Positions 10,801 to 21,340 of a stretch of 64,000 nt of DNA are shown here, piece after piece (within the stretch, counting starts at the first letter, position 1; each line of letters opens with the position of its first letter). This DNA comes from Pseudomonas deceptionensis (GTDB lineage: Bacteria > Pseudomonadota > Gammaproteobacteria > Pseudomonadales > Pseudomonadaceae). The stretch is from NCBI RefSeq assembly GCF_900106095.1, contig NZ_FNUD01000002.1, forward strand, positions 3,245,501-3,309,500. The letters run 5' to 3'. The translations under genes and the position numbers were made by a program. Below the pieces are notes generated by a model. It saw only the letters and a list, made by a program, of their open reading frames with translations, ran no database searches and was not told the origin of the DNA.

Positions 10801-13800
10801 GCTTGATGCTGAGTGATCCGCACATGGGCTTTGTGAAGCGATTTAGCGGCGTGCAGCGCCTTGAAATGAACATCCACTCGTCAGACCAGATACGGGTGGC
10901 CGATGGTTTGAGCTTATTGCCCGAAATCAAGGAGTTGTCCCTGGATGCGGGCTGGCAGGGGTTCACGCAGCCATTTATCAATCGACTGCAATCGCTGTCG
11001 CAGATCGAGCGATTATCGCTGACGGGGCACGTGGGGGCACTGGACGTCAGTGGCTGGCCGCAACTGCGTGCCTTGCGCCTTTGCGGCCCTCTGGAGGAGT
11101 GGCCCCTTGGGCTTTCAGCGCTTGAACATCTGGAAGTCCTCGACCTGTCCGGCTCGCTGATTGAGTCATTGCCCGAACAACTGTTTTCGGGGCACCCGCG
11201 TTTGTGGCGAGGGTTGCGACTGGATTGGTCAAAAATCGATCCTCCGGCGGTCAAGCGAGCCTATGAGTACCTGCAGGGTCATCCGGGGCACTTGATGGAT
11301 ATGGAACAGTGGATAGCCGGTTACTGCCAAGGCTGTCTGAAGCGTTTTATCCCTCACAACCAGCCGTTTGCCGACAGGGTTGTGGCTCAGTTCACCCTGA
11401 GGGAGCAGGGGATGACTGACTTGTTTGCGCGCGTAAATGCATTCCATGAAGAGTCCCGGGCACTCAACGCGGCGCTGGATACCTGGCAGAACAACAGGCT
11501 GTTGAACGCCGATGTGTTCTTTCGCCGGCAAGTGGTAGACAAAATTCAACACTGCTGGAGTCTCGGTATTTCCCGTCGGCTGGGGTTCGATGCTGTCAGC
11601 CCGGGCCCTTCGTGGCGGCAAGCTTCACATGCCGGGCATCTGGATCTGTCGGGAGGTCGGCTGCATGATTTGCCCGTGTTGCCCGAACACGGGTTTGCCC
11701 ATGTGCAGCATCTGGATCTGAATAACCTGGGCATGCCTCTGGAGGTGCTTGATCGATTTCTGGGTTCGTTTGCCAATGTTCAAGTGTTGAACCTCAGTCG
11801 TAACGGTCTGACTTCACTGCCGAATGTGCTAAGACGCCTCGTTCAGATCACTGACTTGGACCTGACCTTTAACGAACTGACAGTTACGCCCTCGATGCAG
11901 GGGCTGCTGGATCGCTTGAGCGAACTGAAAACGTTGAGTTTGTCGGGTAATCGTGTCACAGAACTGGATGTCAGCGCGCTGACCCGGCTTGAGTCTCTTG
12001 ACCTCAGCCTCAGCGGCATAAAGCAATGGCCCGTAGGCGCCTTGCAACTGCCACAGTTGCGTCGATTGAATATGAGTCGCAGCGCCATCAGCGATATCCC
12101 TGAGGGCGCTTTGCAGGGGCATGAAGACCTGATGTCGGGTACGCAACTGCGCGGATGCCGATTGACCCCTTCAAGCTGTGCCCAATTGCTCGCTTACTCA
12201 CAGCGTACTGGGGGCCAGAGTGTGTGTGATATCAGCCCGTATCTACTGGCTACAGGCCGAACCGGGGCCACCCCCGAGTTTTTCCCCGAAGAGGTTTCGG
12301 ATAATCCCGAGTTGTTGTTGCCCGGGCGCCAGGTGTCTGAGAGCAGTCATTCACCCGTGACTCCGGCCGCTTTGCTGCAACGGTTAAACCCCGATTTAAC
12401 GCTGGTCGAGGCGGTTGAGTGTATCGAGCAATTGCGTGGCCAAGGTTTGGACGCGCTGGAAATCGATGCCCGTCTGGGTGAGTGGAGCCGCCAGCATGAT
12501 GACTTGATTTTGCGGCTCAATCGCTGGATAGACATGCCCAGCTACAGGGAAGGTGGGCGCTGGGTGAGCGCTGTTGACCGCAGGCGGGCAGCAGATCGGA
12601 TTGTTCAGTCCTGGCGTCATACGTTGGGAGCTGCCGCAACCCAGGCGCAAGAAGCTATCCATGACCTTGATTTCTCGGATCTTTGCCTTGGCGATCTGCC
12701 GCAACTGGCCCAGCCGCTGGCCCATGTCACAACACTGAACCTGAACGGGGTAAGGCTGAGTGCCGAAGGCTCCAGCGCTTTTATCAGCGGGTTTCCCGGG
12801 CTGGAAACCCTGCGGCTCAATAACAATACCCTGAGCCACTTGCCCGATGCCGTCGGGTCATTGGACAACCTGACCCGGCTTGAGGCCTGTTACAACCAGC
12901 TCAACGATGCCGGGCGTTTGCAGCACCAGCTGCAGTCGCTGGCACGACTGGAGTGGCTTGATCTGAATTACAACAGGTTGGACAGCTTTGACCTGACGGG
13001 TTTCAACCAGCTGCAAACCCTGTTTTTGAGAGGCAATAACCTCTCGCGCTGGCCTACACGGGTGCTCAATACGCCAACGCTCAGGAACTTGAATCTGAGC
13101 AATAACCAGATTGAATACATCCCCGTTGAACTCTTTGACGGTCACAACGACGAGCTGATGGCCAGCACCGATCTGACCGATAATCTGCTGACGAACACAG
13201 GGTATTCCGAGTTGAGGGACTATTTGGACCTTTCGGGAAATAGCCTTGGTTACGACCGTGAAGATATTGAAAGCGCATTGATGGAGGAGGGTGCAGCTGC
13301 GGGCTCTTCCGATGAGTCGGATGAAGACCTGGTTCATCCAAGCGCGGAGCCGCAGGAGGAACAAAAGAAGCGCTGGTTTGAAAATATCCCACAGGACTCG
13401 CCAAGGCACGGGATCTGGGATGCGCTGCGCGCCGAAGAGGGAAGCGAAGGCCTCTTTCACTTGCTGGCGCAGTTGAAACACAGCCGTGACTTCATCCAGG
13501 ACAAGGCCGATCTTGCCCGCCGGGTATGGAGTGTGCTCGAAGCGGGCGAGATGGATTCAACGCTACGCAAAGACTTGTTTATCATCGCCCGCTCGCCCAT
13601 GACCTGCGGGGACGGGCGAATTCTGTTGTTCAGCGATCTTGAAGTGAAGGTACATGAGTTCAACGCCCTCAGGTCAGTCGTTCCTGGCGAAGAAGGCCCG
13701 GTATTGCTCAAGTTGGCCACCAGCCTGTTCCGATTGGGCCAGGTGGAAGAGATCGCGCGTGGCGCCATCAGCCTGCACCCTCAACGTGACCCGGCCGAAA

Positions 13801-14195
13801 TCCGTCTGGCCTATCGCATCGGTTTGGCCAAACGCCTGGATTTGCCCAGGCAGCCGACGCAGATGCTGTTCAGAAACGCTTCTGGCGTGACTGATCACGA
13901 TATAGAGGAGGCTTACATCAAGGTGCTTACGGCAGAAAAATCACCGCTCTTGATGGAGCAACTGATCAGTCAGGATTACTGGGTGAGCTATCTGCAGCGT
14001 AAATACGCCTCAGAATTCTTGCTGGCTGAGCAGCGATATGAGTTGGAGGCTGAAGCCCTGCAGGATCAACACCCGGAACTGGGTGGCGCCTACAATCGCG
14101 AAATAGAAGCCATGGCTGAGAGGAGGAAAATCGAACGGCGGGCGTTACTGACTCGCTTGTCGCAGCGTGAGCGCGATGAGATTGCGCCGGTTTGA
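7806..14195 (+). CDS. Giant NEL-type E3 ubiquitin ligase protein with three LRR blocks
   Basis: A 2129-residue protein. The frame is open from 7704, but ATG 7806 (MEGSYIRNG) is preferred because AGGAAG lies nine bases upstream. The N-terminal region of about 950 residues is of the dermonecrotic-toxin-like type (DUF6543) seen in many Pseudomonas NEL proteins, with a hydrophobic helix pair near 476-520. Three leucine-rich blocks follow, at about 988-1138, 1278-1438 and 1618-1798. Each is preceded by a similar helical segment. An acidic linker (DESDEDL) leads to the NEL domain, whose catalytic Cys-x-Asp is TCGDG (Cys1934). It shares domain order with the gene at 1-4769, which has only one LRR block. 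An effector or toxin role is inferred from the family. No secretion system is visible nearby. Confidence 0.88.
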   Translation: MEGSYIRNGLGPHAAFIKGKLPGWIKHSHVADIKRLKPGLVSQDEPPVWFTNAPLWLRQALIASQVRSRLANTALAKILGDLQGITQFAEPRLKEALHSHSAAGQGMDVNKNRLFYLRRNQPVQHQSLLQAALMNFEGNEAFSLPVNGQVSALAPEGSLPLDIWTPEPAPDIALQIGDALVHGLKPIVSMFEQELDNLTPVPGFSYRERLAMTPEVFSQICRALDLGQQYQDHLSEVFDAPARASRVRHHLQEAQKALLGVHLHAAFMQKHVSAPAFYMVRAVLNGDPSPRLDAKPVVFSQLQLYGFTLDQVLIIGPYRSTLPVTEWVDTDFGVQMPVMKKPDMERLVVWIPGAPLYPLKEYPSLEAFQYELGMNLRSPAYQQLFAKLVPQGDAQAFVLRLNHQLYSKAPDPRGKEAPVYVDEVDLKLAQAYIESRPGELFTALYGLHLERLKANARLLAVPTADADSKLLQQRLDYWLGLGMDAVNVAAFFIPGVGEVMMAVMALQMGMEIYHGIESWSVGDVDGAWAHLQSVAVNVALAGAIGGAGYGIGKIPTAKLSKWVDQLTHIVLPNAQTRLWKPDLVPYQCDVSFGPQVKPNALGQYLVDGKTWVRIDRHVYEQTFDPALKAWRIKHPTDSTAWQPLLKHNDGGAWRHNHEQPLQWSRETLLRRLGHDTLAFDDQTLAQIGDVSGISDDELRKIHVDGLPVPALLMDTLEQFGLERVQDGLQPNADVDLLRRRHPMLSERAAREVLEQFGPHAPTPLHETRQVPGKIDDLARTLAQQGRLNRALAGLYRQSLASLDSEQLAVHCRAQLPGISGAELPQAVARYATSHRREMARALKLRVPRSSPRLQKLNGQIGYPLSGRGEVLEVDSSLMSRMRVVYPNMTDEQASHYIRRRLNEGQSDQQVYHFLTTQQRELDTLRTALQQWVDGTRDTFSQRMRQHASDRLVACWREGLLRNGEPSSYLNLEFDLGWVSDYPVLEADFSHVRTLKLDTGLMLSDPHMGFVKRFSGVQRLEMNIHSSDQIRVADGLSLLPEIKELSLDAGWQGFTQPFINRLQSLSQIERLSLTGHVGALDVSGWPQLRALRLCGPLEEWPLGLSALEHLEVLDLSGSLIESLPEQLFSGHPRLWRGLRLDWSKIDPPAVKRAYEYLQGHPGHLMDMEQWIAGYCQGCLKRFIPHNQPFADRVVAQFTLREQGMTDLFARVNAFHEESRALNAALDTWQNNRLLNADVFFRRQVVDKIQHCWSLGISRRLGFDAVSPGPSWRQASHAGHLDLSGGRLHDLPVLPEHGFAHVQHLDLNNLGMPLEVLDRFLGSFANVQVLNLSRNGLTSLPNVLRRLVQITDLDLTFNELTVTPSMQGLLDRLSELKTLSLSGNRVTELDVSALTRLESLDLSLSGIKQWPVGALQLPQLRRLNMSRSAISDIPEGALQGHEDLMSGTQLRGCRLTPSSCAQLLAYSQRTGGQSVCDISPYLLATGRTGATPEFFPEEVSDNPELLLPGRQVSESSHSPVTPAALLQRLNPDLTLVEAVECIEQLRGQGLDALEIDARLGEWSRQHDDLILRLNRWIDMPSYREGGRWVSAVDRRRAADRIVQSWRHTLGAAATQAQEAIHDLDFSDLCLGDLPQLAQPLAHVTTLNLNGVRLSAEGSSAFISGFPGLETLRLNNNTLSHLPDAVGSLDNLTRLEACYNQLNDAGRLQHQLQSLARLEWLDLNYNRLDSFDLTGFNQLQTLFLRGNNLSRWPTRVLNTPTLRNLNLSNNQIEYIPVELFDGHNDELMASTDLTDNLLTNTGYSELRDYLDLSGNSLGYDREDIESALMEEGAAAGSSDESDEDLVHPSAEPQEEQKKRWFENIPQDSPRHGIWDALRAEEGSEGLFHLLAQLKHSRDFIQDKADLARRVWSVLEAGEMDSTLRKDLFIIARSPMTCGDGRILLFSDLEVKVHEFNALRSVVPGEEGPVLLKLATSLFRLGQVEEIARGAISLHPQRDPAEIRLAYRIGLAKRLDLPRQPTQMLFRNASGVTDHDIEEAYIKVLTAEKSPLLMEQLISQDYWVSYLQRKYASEFLLAEQRYELEAEALQDQHPELGGAYNREIEAMAERRKIERRALLTRLSQRERDEIAPV

Positions 14196-14221
14196 CAGAC
14201 AGCCCCCGCAGGAGCTGTCTG
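14196..14221. terminator. Stem-loop between the second NEL gene and metH
   Basis: An 8-bp inverted repeat (CAGACAGC ... GCTGTCTG) with a ten-base loop lies directly after the NEL stop codon, between convergent genes. There is no clear T tract, so intrinsic termination is uncertain. Confidence 0.4.
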
Positions 14222-14233
14222 TAGCCGGGTTAC

Positions 14234-17200
14234 TCAGTTGTCATAGCCGAGGTTAGGCGCCAGCCAGCGCTCGGTGATGCTCAGCTCCTGGCCCTTGCGC
14301 GCCGTGTAGCTGTCGACCTGGTCCTTGTCGACCTTGCCCACCGCAAAGTACTGGGCTTGCGGATGAGCGAAGTACCAGCCGCTGACCGCTGCTGCCGGGA
14401 ACATGGCGTAGTGTTCGGTGAGGAACACGCCGCTTTTGCCGGCACGCATTTCTTCTGCTTCGGGGTCGAGCAAGGCGAACAGGGTGCCTTTTTCGGTGTG
14501 ATCAGGGCACGCCGGGTAGCCGGGGGCAGGGCGGATGCCGCTGTATTGCTCTTTGATCAGCTCATCGTTGCCCAGTTGCTCGTCCTTGGCATAACCCCAG
14601 TATTGGGTCCGCACCTGCTGGTGCAGCCATTCGGCGCAGGCCTCGGCCAGACGGTCGGCCAGGGCCTTGACCATGATCGAGTTGTAGTCGTCGCCCGCGT
14701 CTTGGTAGGCCTTGGCCACTTCTTCGGCGCCGATCCCGGCGGTGGTGATAAAGCCACCGACGTAGTCGGTTACGCCGCTGTCTTTCGGTGCGACAAAGTC
14801 GGCCAGCGAGAAGTTCGGCTTGCCGTCGGTCTTGATGATTTGCTGGCGCAAGTGATGCAGTTTGGCCAAAGGTTGACCATCGTCGCCGTACAGTTCCAGA
14901 TCGTCATCGTTCACCTGATTGGCTGGCCAGAAACCGAATACGGCACGGGCGCTGATCAGCTTTTCGTCGATCAGCTTGGCGAGCATTTCCTGGGCATCGG
15001 CATACAGCGCGGTAGCGGCTTCGCCGACCACTTCGTCGGTCAGGATGCGCGGGAACTTGCCGGCCAGATCCCACGAGATAAAGAACGGGGTCCAGTCGAT
15101 GTACTCGGCCAGCACCTTAAGGTCGATGTTGTCCAGCACCTTGGCTCCGGTGAAGGTCGGTTTGACCGGCTGGTAGCTGCTCCAGTCGAACTGCGGTTTT
15201 TTAGCGATGGCGGCCGGGTAGCTCAAACGCTCGGTACGGGCACTGCGGTTGGCGGTGCGCTCACGCACTTCAATGTATTCAAGGCGGGTTTTCTCAACGA
15301 ATGCGGGTTTCAGTTCCCTGGACAGCAACTGTGTGGCCACACCCACGGCGCGTGACGCGTCGGTGACGTAGATCACGGCATCGTTCTGGTACTTGGGTTC
15401 GATCTTGACCGCCGTGTGCGCCTTGGAGGTGGTCGCGCCGCCGATCATCAGCGGCAGGTAGAAGTTCTGACGCTGCATTTCGCGAGCGACGTGGACCATT
15501 TCATCCAGCGACGGGGTGATCAGGCCGGAAAGGCCGATGATGTCGCACTTCTGTTCCTTGGCGACCTGCAGGATTTTTTCCGCAGGCACCATCACGCCCA
15601 GGTCCACGATGTCGTAACCGTTACAGCCCAGCACCACGCCAACAATGTTCTTGCCGATGTCGTGCACGTCGCCCTTGACGGTGGCCATCAGGATCTTGCC
15701 TTTAGCTTCCGGTTTGTCGCCTTTTTCCAGCTCGATAAACGGGATCAGGTGGGCCACGGCCTGTTTCATCACGCGGGCGGATTTCACCACCTGCGGCAAA
15801 AACATTTTACCGGCGCCAAACAGGTCGCCAACGATGTTCATGCCCGACATCAGCGGGCCTTCGATCACTTCGATCGGGCGCTTGAAGGATTGGCGCGACT
15901 CTTCGGTGTCTTCAACGATATGGGTGGTAATGCCCTTGACCAGTGCGTGCTCAAGGCGCTTGTTGACTTCCCAGCCGCGCCACTCTTCGGTCTCGGCTTC
16001 CTTGACGCTGCCATCACCCTTGTACTTGTCGGCAATGGCCAGCAGGTTGTCGGTGGCGTCCGGGGTGCGGTTGAGCACCACGTCTTCCACAGCGTCGCGC
16101 AGCTCGGTCGGGATCTGGTCGTAGATCTCCAGCTGGCCGGCGTTGACGATACCCATGGTCAGGCCGTTGCGGATCGCGTACAGCAAAAACACCGAGTGGA
16201 TCGCTTCACGCACCGGGTTGTTGCCACGGAACGAGAACGATACGTTGGACACGCCGCCCGACGTCAGGGCATACGGCAGCTCGTCGCGGATATAAGCGCA
16301 GGCGTTGATGAAGTCCACGGCGTAGTTGTTGTGTTCTTCAATACCGGTGGCCACGGCAAAAATGTTCGGGTCGAAGATGATGTCTTCCGGCGGGAAGCCC
16401 ACTTCGTTGACCAGAATGTCGTAGGAGCGTTTGCAGATTTCCTTTTTACGCGCTTCGGTGTCGGCCTGACCGGCTTCGTCGAAGGCCATCACTACCACTG
16501 CGGCGCCATAGCGCTTGCACAGTTTGGCGTGATGTTTGAACTGCTCGACGCCTTCTTTCATGCTGATCGAGTTGACGATGCCCTTGCCCTGGATGCACTT
16601 GAGGCCCGCTTCGATCACTTCCCACTTGGAGGAGTCGATCATGATCGGTACGCGAGAGATATCCGGCTCGCCGGCGATCAGATTGAGGAAGGTCACCATG
16701 GCCTTCTTCGAGTCCAGCATGCCCTCGTCCATGTTGATGTCGATGATCTGCGCACCGGCTTCAACCTGTTGCAGCGCCACTTCAAGGGCTTCGGTGTAGT
16801 TGTCTTCGCGGATCAGGCGGGCGAAGCGGGCAGAACCTGTGATGTTGGTACGCTCGCCGACGTTGACGAACAACGAGCTGCGGTCAATGGTGAACGGCTC
16901 CAGACCCGAAAGGCGGCAGGCCTTCGGAATGTCCGGGATCTGGCGCGGGGCGTAACCGGCCACGGCATTGGCGATGGCCTGGATATGGCCCGGCGTGGTG
17001 CCGCAGCAACCGCCGACAATGTTCAGGAAGCCGCTTTGGGCGAACTCTTCAATGACCTTGGCGGTTTCGGACGGCAGTTCGTCGTACTCGCCGAATTCGT
17101 TGGGCAGGCCCGCGTTCGGGTGAGCCGAGACGTAGGTGCTGGCCTTGTTCGACAGCTCTTCGAGATACGGACGCAGCTCGCTGGCGCCCAGGGCGCAGTT

Positions 17201-17944
17201 CAAACCGACCGAAATCGGCTTGGCGTGGCTCACGGAGTTCCAGAACGCTTCGGTGGTCTGTCCAGACAGGGTACGGCCGGAGGCATCGGTGATGGTGCCG
17301 GAAATCATGATCGGCAGTTCGACGCCCAGCTCCTCAAACACGCCTTGTACGGCGAAAATGGCGGCTTTTGCGTTGAGTGTGTCGAAAATGGTTTCGATCA
17401 GGATCAGGTCGGCACCGCCTTCGATCAGGCCCTTGGTGGCCTCGGTGTAGTTTTCTACCAGTTCATCGAAGGTCACGTTGCGGTAGCCGGGGTTGTTCAC
17501 GTCCGGCGACAGCGAGCATGTACGGCTGGTAGGGCCGAGCACGCCCGCAACAAAGCGCGGTTTGTCCGGGGTTTCTAGGGTCTTGGCGTCGGCCACTTTG
17601 CGTGCCAGGCGTGCGCCTTCTACGTTTAGTTCGTAGGCCAGCGCCTGCATGCCGTAGTCGGCCTGGGACACCTGGGTGGCGTTGAAGGTGTTGGTTTCGA
17701 GAATGTCGGCACCGGCATCCAGATACGCCTTCTCAATGGCACCGATCACATCGGGGCGGCTGAGGATCAAAAGGTCGTTGTTGCCTTTGACGTCGCTCGG
17801 CCAGTCGGCAAAGCGTGTGCCACGATAGTCGTGTTCCTCTAGGCGGTAGCTTTGGATCATAGTACCCATGCCGCCATCGAGAATCAGAATGCGCTCTTTG
17901 AGGGCTTGCTGAAGTGCTTGGAGACGAGCGCTGCGGTCAGACAT
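14234..17944 (-). CDS. metH: Cobalamin-dependent methionine synthase
   Basis: A 1236-residue enzyme, full length for MetH. It moves the methyl group of 5-methyltetrahydrofolate to homocysteine through methylcobalamin. The homocysteine domain with its zinc cysteines (GLNCALG, then GGCCGTTP near 315), the pterin-binding domain, the B12 domain with the lower-ligand histidine in DVHDIGKN (His761) and the C-terminal reactivation domain (RPAPGYPAC) are all visible in order. The ATG at 17944 (MSDRSARL) was chosen over the upstream frame because the family starts there and AGGTAG precedes it. No B12 riboswitch is seen upstream. It diverges from cti. Confidence 0.97.
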   Translation of the reverse strand: MSDRSARLQALQQALKERILILDGGMGTMIQSYRLEEHDYRGTRFADWPSDVKGNNDLLILSRPDVIGAIEKAYLDAGADILETNTFNATQVSQADYGMQALAYELNVEGARLARKVADAKTLETPDKPRFVAGVLGPTSRTCSLSPDVNNPGYRNVTFDELVENYTEATKGLIEGGADLILIETIFDTLNAKAAIFAVQGVFEELGVELPIMISGTITDASGRTLSGQTTEAFWNSVSHAKPISVGLNCALGASELRPYLEELSNKASTYVSAHPNAGLPNEFGEYDELPSETAKVIEEFAQSGFLNIVGGCCGTTPGHIQAIANAVAGYAPRQIPDIPKACRLSGLEPFTIDRSSLFVNVGERTNITGSARFARLIREDNYTEALEVALQQVEAGAQIIDINMDEGMLDSKKAMVTFLNLIAGEPDISRVPIMIDSSKWEVIEAGLKCIQGKGIVNSISMKEGVEQFKHHAKLCKRYGAAVVVMAFDEAGQADTEARKKEICKRSYDILVNEVGFPPEDIIFDPNIFAVATGIEEHNNYAVDFINACAYIRDELPYALTSGGVSNVSFSFRGNNPVREAIHSVFLLYAIRNGLTMGIVNAGQLEIYDQIPTELRDAVEDVVLNRTPDATDNLLAIADKYKGDGSVKEAETEEWRGWEVNKRLEHALVKGITTHIVEDTEESRQSFKRPIEVIEGPLMSGMNIVGDLFGAGKMFLPQVVKSARVMKQAVAHLIPFIELEKGDKPEAKGKILMATVKGDVHDIGKNIVGVVLGCNGYDIVDLGVMVPAEKILQVAKEQKCDIIGLSGLITPSLDEMVHVAREMQRQNFYLPLMIGGATTSKAHTAVKIEPKYQNDAVIYVTDASRAVGVATQLLSRELKPAFVEKTRLEYIEVRERTANRSARTERLSYPAAIAKKPQFDWSSYQPVKPTFTGAKVLDNIDLKVLAEYIDWTPFFISWDLAGKFPRILTDEVVGEAATALYADAQEMLAKLIDEKLISARAVFGFWPANQVNDDDLELYGDDGQPLAKLHHLRQQIIKTDGKPNFSLADFVAPKDSGVTDYVGGFITTAGIGAEEVAKAYQDAGDDYNSIMVKALADRLAEACAEWLHQQVRTQYWGYAKDEQLGNDELIKEQYSGIRPAPGYPACPDHTEKGTLFALLDPEAEEMRAGKSGVFLTEHYAMFPAAAVSGWYFAHPQAQYFAVGKVDKDQVDSYTARKGQELSITERWLAPNLGYDN

Positions 17945-18099
17945 AGGACTACCTGTTAGAGCCATGCAAAAGATGCCAAAGCATAACAAACCTGCGTGGG
18001 ATTTGAGTGCCTGCTGATTTACATGAATTTGATTCATGTTAAAGCGGGTGCTGCACGGGTAGAATCGCGATATATTTTTTGATATCAGGACAATGGCAC

Positions 18100-20397
18100 A
18101 TGTTTTTTCGCCTCCTCACTGGCGCCGTGACGCTGGTGGTGTGCAGTACCGCGTTGGCACAAGCCCCGCTGGTTAGCCCGCTGATTTCCTACACTCGGGA
18201 CATCCAGCCGATCCTTACTGAAAAATGCGTTGCCTGCCACGCCTGTAATGACGCGGCCTGCCAGCTGAACCTGGGGAGCGCGGAGGGCGCCACCCGGGGG
18301 GCAAGCAAAGTGCCGGTGTACAAGGGCGACCGCGTCGATGCCGTCGCGCCGACGCGAATTTTTTACGATGCCAGCGGCCCGAACGAGTGGCGTAACAAAG
18401 GCTTTTACTCGGTGCTCGACGCCCAGGGTGCGCAAGCGGCCTTGATGGCGCGCATGCTGGAGCTGGGGCACAGCACGCCGCTGACCCCCAACGCGAAGTT
18501 GCCCGAAGAAATCATGCTGGGTCTTAACCGCGAAAACGTCTGCCCGGCGCCGGGCGAGTTCAATGCCTACGCCCAAAGCCACCCCAAAGAGGGCATGCCC
18601 CTGGCCGTCACCGGGCTGACAGACCAGCAGTACCACACCGTACAAACCTGGCTGGGGCAGGGCGCCCCCGTCGATCAGCATGCAATCAAGCCCACGGCCG
18701 GCGAGGCGGCGCAGATTGCCGAGTGGGAAGAACTGCTCAACCGCTCCGGTTCGACTGAAGCGCTGGTGGGGCGCTGGTTGTATGAGCATCTGTTCCTGGC
18801 CCATGCCTATTTCGACAATGGCGTGCCGGGGCATTTCTTCCAATGGGTCCGCTCGCGCACGCCCAGCGGGCAGCCGGTCGACCTGATCGCTACCCGTCGG
18901 CCAAACGACGATCCCGGTACCGCCTTTTACTACCGCCTGATACCGGTACAGGGCGTGATTGTGCACAAAACCCACATCACCTACCCGATGGGGGAGCACA
19001 AGCTGGCGCGGGTCAAGCAGCTGTTCTACAGCGGCGACTGGCATGCCACGTCACTGCCGGGCTACGGGCCGCGTGGTCGGGCCAATCCGTTTGAAACCTT
19101 TGAAGCGATCCCCGCGGTGGCGCGTTATCAGTTCATGCTCGATAACGCCGAGTATTTTGTGCGCACCTTTATCCGCGGGCCGGTGTGCCGCGGGCAGATC
19201 GCGACCGATGTGATTCGCGACAACTTCTGGACCGTGTTCCAGGAGCCTGCCCGCGATCGCTACGTTACCGATGCGGTCTACCGGGGCATCGCAACGCCAT
19301 TGCTGGCGATGCCCGGCCAGATCGACGACGTTGGCAGTGTTATTTCGCTGTGGCACAACTATCGCGACAAGCGTAACGATTATGAAAAGCTGCGCCAGGA
19401 GGCTTATGCCGACATGCCGCCGCCGAGCTGGTCGACCCTGTGGGCCGGTAACGACAATGCCTTGCTGACGGTGTTTCGCCACTTCGACAGCGCCAGTGTC
19501 AGCAAGGGCCTGATCGGCGAAATTCCACAAACGATGTGGCTGTTCGACTATCCGTTGCTGGAACGCACCTACTACCAGTTGGCGGTCAACTTTGATGTGT
19601 TCGGCAACGTCTCGCACCAGGCGCAGACCCGTTTGTACTTCGACTTGATCCGTAATGGCGCCGAGGTCAACTTCCTGCGCCTGATGCCGGCGGACTCGCG
19701 CTCGGGCATCCTCAGCGACTGGTATCAGAACAGTGGCAAGCTGAAGATGTGGATGGACTATCAGAAGATTGATACCGACACCCCGTCCGGCATGAAACTC
19801 GACCCGGCAGACCCCAAGCGCGACTTCGCCCAAAAGCTGATCGAGCGCACCGGCACCCTGAATGCGCGGCCGGACCCGATCAACCGTTGCTCGGGGGCGT
19901 TCTGTTCAAGGCCCGATATTGCCCAGGAGTTCAGATACGCCGAGCAATCGCTCAGCCGTTTGACCGCGCGCCCTGCGGCGGGGCTGGCGGTGATCAACCA
20001 ATTGCCTGAAGCCACCATGCTGCGCATCGAAGGAAGCGGGGGCAAGCGCGAGATGTACAGCATGCTGCGCAATCGCGCGCACTCCAATGTGGCCTTCATG
20101 ATGGGCGAGGAATACCGCCTGCAGCCGGGGCTGGACACCCTGACCATCTACCCGGGAGTACTCAGCAGCTACCCCAACTTCATGTTCAATATCCCGGCTG
20201 GCGATGTGCCCTCGTTTGTGGCTGCGATGGAGCAATGCCAGGACCAGCAAACCTTCGATACCATCGTCGAGCGCTGGGGGATACGCCGCAGCCATCCGCA
20301 GTTCTGGCAGTACTTCCACGATATCGGGCAGTACATCAATGAAACCGACCCGGTCGAAGCAGGCGTACTGGATATGAACCGCTACGAAAACCTGTAA
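18100..20397 (+). CDS. cti: Fatty acid cis/trans isomerase, periplasmic c-type heme protein
   Basis: A 765-residue protein that turns cis unsaturated membrane fatty acids into trans isomers, the fast solvent and heat response of Pseudomonas. The N-terminus is a signal peptide ([14 protein letters not shown] ... ALAQ). The heme motif CVACH follows about 25 residues after the predicted cleavage site. The ATG at 18100 has AGGA nine bases upstream; the frame also reads from a TTG at 18079 without a site. Its place beside metH is conserved in pseudomonads. Confidence 0.95.
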   Translation: MFFRLLTGAVTLVVCSTALAQAPLVSPLISYTRDIQPILTEKCVACHACNDAACQLNLGSAEGATRGASKVPVYKGDRVDAVAPTRIFYDASGPNEWRNKGFYSVLDAQGAQAALMARMLELGHSTPLTPNAKLPEEIMLGLNRENVCPAPGEFNAYAQSHPKEGMPLAVTGLTDQQYHTVQTWLGQGAPVDQHAIKPTAGEAAQIAEWEELLNRSGSTEALVGRWLYEHLFLAHAYFDNGVPGHFFQWVRSRTPSGQPVDLIATRRPNDDPGTAFYYRLIPVQGVIVHKTHITYPMGEHKLARVKQLFYSGDWHATSLPGYGPRGRANPFETFEAIPAVARYQFMLDNAEYFVRTFIRGPVCRGQIATDVIRDNFWTVFQEPARDRYVTDAVYRGIATPLLAMPGQIDDVGSVISLWHNYRDKRNDYEKLRQEAYADMPPPSWSTLWAGNDNALLTVFRHFDSASVSKGLIGEIPQTMWLFDYPLLERTYYQLAVNFDVFGNVSHQAQTRLYFDLIRNGAEVNFLRLMPADSRSGILSDWYQNSGKLKMWMDYQKIDTDTPSGMKLDPADPKRDFAQKLIERTGTLNARPDPINRCSGAFCSRPDIAQEFRYAEQSLSRLTARPAAGLAVINQLPEATMLRIEGSGGKREMYSMLRNRAHSNVAFMMGEEYRLQPGLDTLTIYPGVLSSYPNFMFNIPAGDVPSFVAAMEQCQDQQTFDTIVERWGIRRSHPQFWQYFHDIGQYINETDPVEAGVLDMNRYENL

Positions 20398-20435
20398 TCC
20401 GCCACCAGATCTGAAGACATGGGGGCGTGGCTTTC

Positions 20436-20483
20436 CTGACAAAAATACTAGGACTTTGTCAGGCGCGCCGATTGGCGTAAACT
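20436..20483 (+). promoter_or_regulatory. nfuA promoter with overlapping palindrome
   Basis: A -35 TTGTCA (20456-20461) and -10 TAAACT (20478-20483) are separated by 16 bases, about 20-25 bases before the nfuA ribosome site. The -35 lies in the right arm of an inverted repeat CCTGACAAA ... TTTGTCAGG (20436-20464). A regulator, possibly IscR, which is reported to control nfuA in P. aeruginosa, could bind there. The fit to an IscR consensus is only partial. Confidence 0.5.
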
Positions 20484-20509
20484 GCGCCCTATGTCTGCGA
20501 GGAGATTCC

Positions 20510-21094
20510 ATGAGCGCCATAACGATTACCGACGCTGCCCACGATTACCTGGCTGATCTGCTGTCCAAGCAGAACACCCCGGGTATCGGTATCCGCGTCT
20601 TTATCACCCAACCCGGTACCCAGTACGCCGAAACCTGCATTGCTTACTGCAAGCCGGCGGAAGTTAAATCTGAAGACACAGCCATTGGCCTGAAAAGCTT
20701 CACGGCCTGGATCGATTCGTTCAGCGAACCCTTCCTGGACGACGCCGTGGTGGACTACGCCACTGATCGCATGGGTGGTCAGTTGACCATCAAGGCGCCC
20801 AACGCCAAAGTGCCGATGGTCAACGCTGATAGCCCGATCAACGAACGCATCAACTACTACCTGCAAACCGAGATCAACCCCGGTTTGGCCAGCCACGGCG
20901 GTCAGGTGAGCCTGATTGAAGTGGTTGAAGACGGTATTGCGGTGCTCAAGTTCGGTGGCGGTTGCCAGGGCTGCGGCCAGGCGGACGTGACCTTGCGTGA
21001 AGGCATCGAGCGCACCCTGCTTGAGCGTGTGCCGGAGCTCAAGGGCGTACGTGACGTGACCGACCACTCGCAGAAAGAAAACGCCTACTACTGA
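20510..21094 (+). CDS. nfuA: Fe-S biogenesis carrier protein NfuA
   Basis: A 194-residue protein with an N-terminal degenerate A-type (HesB-like) domain and a C-terminal Nfu domain holding the CQGCG cluster-binding motif (Cys152 and Cys155). It carries and delivers [4Fe-4S] clusters to client enzymes, especially under oxidative stress or iron limitation. The ATG at 20510 has GAGGAG six bases upstream and matches the family start; the longer frame from 20456 covers the promoter. It is followed by a strong terminator and so is transcribed alone. Confidence 0.97.
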   Translation: MSAITITDAAHDYLADLLSKQNTPGIGIRVFITQPGTQYAETCIAYCKPAEVKSEDTAIGLKSFTAWIDSFSEPFLDDAVVDYATDRMGGQLTIKAPNAKVPMVNADSPINERINYYLQTEINPGLASHGGQVSLIEVVEDGIAVLKFGGGCQGCGQADVTLREGIERTLLERVPELKGVRDVTDHSQKENAYY

Positions 21095-21130
21095 GTTATC
21101 GGTAACAGGGTGTTCGCTGCGAAGTTGAAG

Positions 21131-21162
21131 AAAAAACGGTGCCCCGTGAGCACCGTTTTTTT
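21131..21162 (+). terminator. Intrinsic terminator of nfuA
   Basis: The hairpin ACGGTGC / GCACCGT with a seven-base loop is flanked by an A run before and a run of seven T after, 36 bases past the nfuA stop. Confidence 0.9.
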
Positions 21163-21192
21163 ATGCCTTTTTTTGAGGCTGGTACATATCGT

Positions 21193-21340
21193 GTAGCCGC
21201 TGAGGAGCGGAGCGAGGCTGCGATCGGCTGCGCAGCAGTCGTGAAACCATCCAATCCGGATGCTTCAGACAGACCTCGATTACTGGGTTTACGACGACTT
21301 CGTCGCCGATCGCAGCCTCGCTCCGCTCCTCAGCGGCTAC
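21193..21340. repeat. REPIN-like inverted element
   Basis: The left arm GTAGCCGCTGAGGAGCGGAG and the right arm CTCCGCTCCTCAGCGGCTAC are perfect inverted copies about 110 bases apart. It is the same family as the elements at 7325, 46092 and 48580. Confidence 0.85.

Noticed and set aside
14357..15355. 332-codon plus-strand frame over the metH 3' half
   Set aside because: Antisense shadow of the metH cobalamin and reactivation domains.
15416..17578. A 720-codon open frame on the plus strand opposite metH
   Set aside because: It is the antisense shadow of metH, whose motifs are complete. Such frames arise from high GC codon use.
17945..18099. Cobalamin riboswitch upstream of metH
   Set aside because: Searched by eye for the conserved core and B12 box in both directions; neither is present in the short metH-cti gap.
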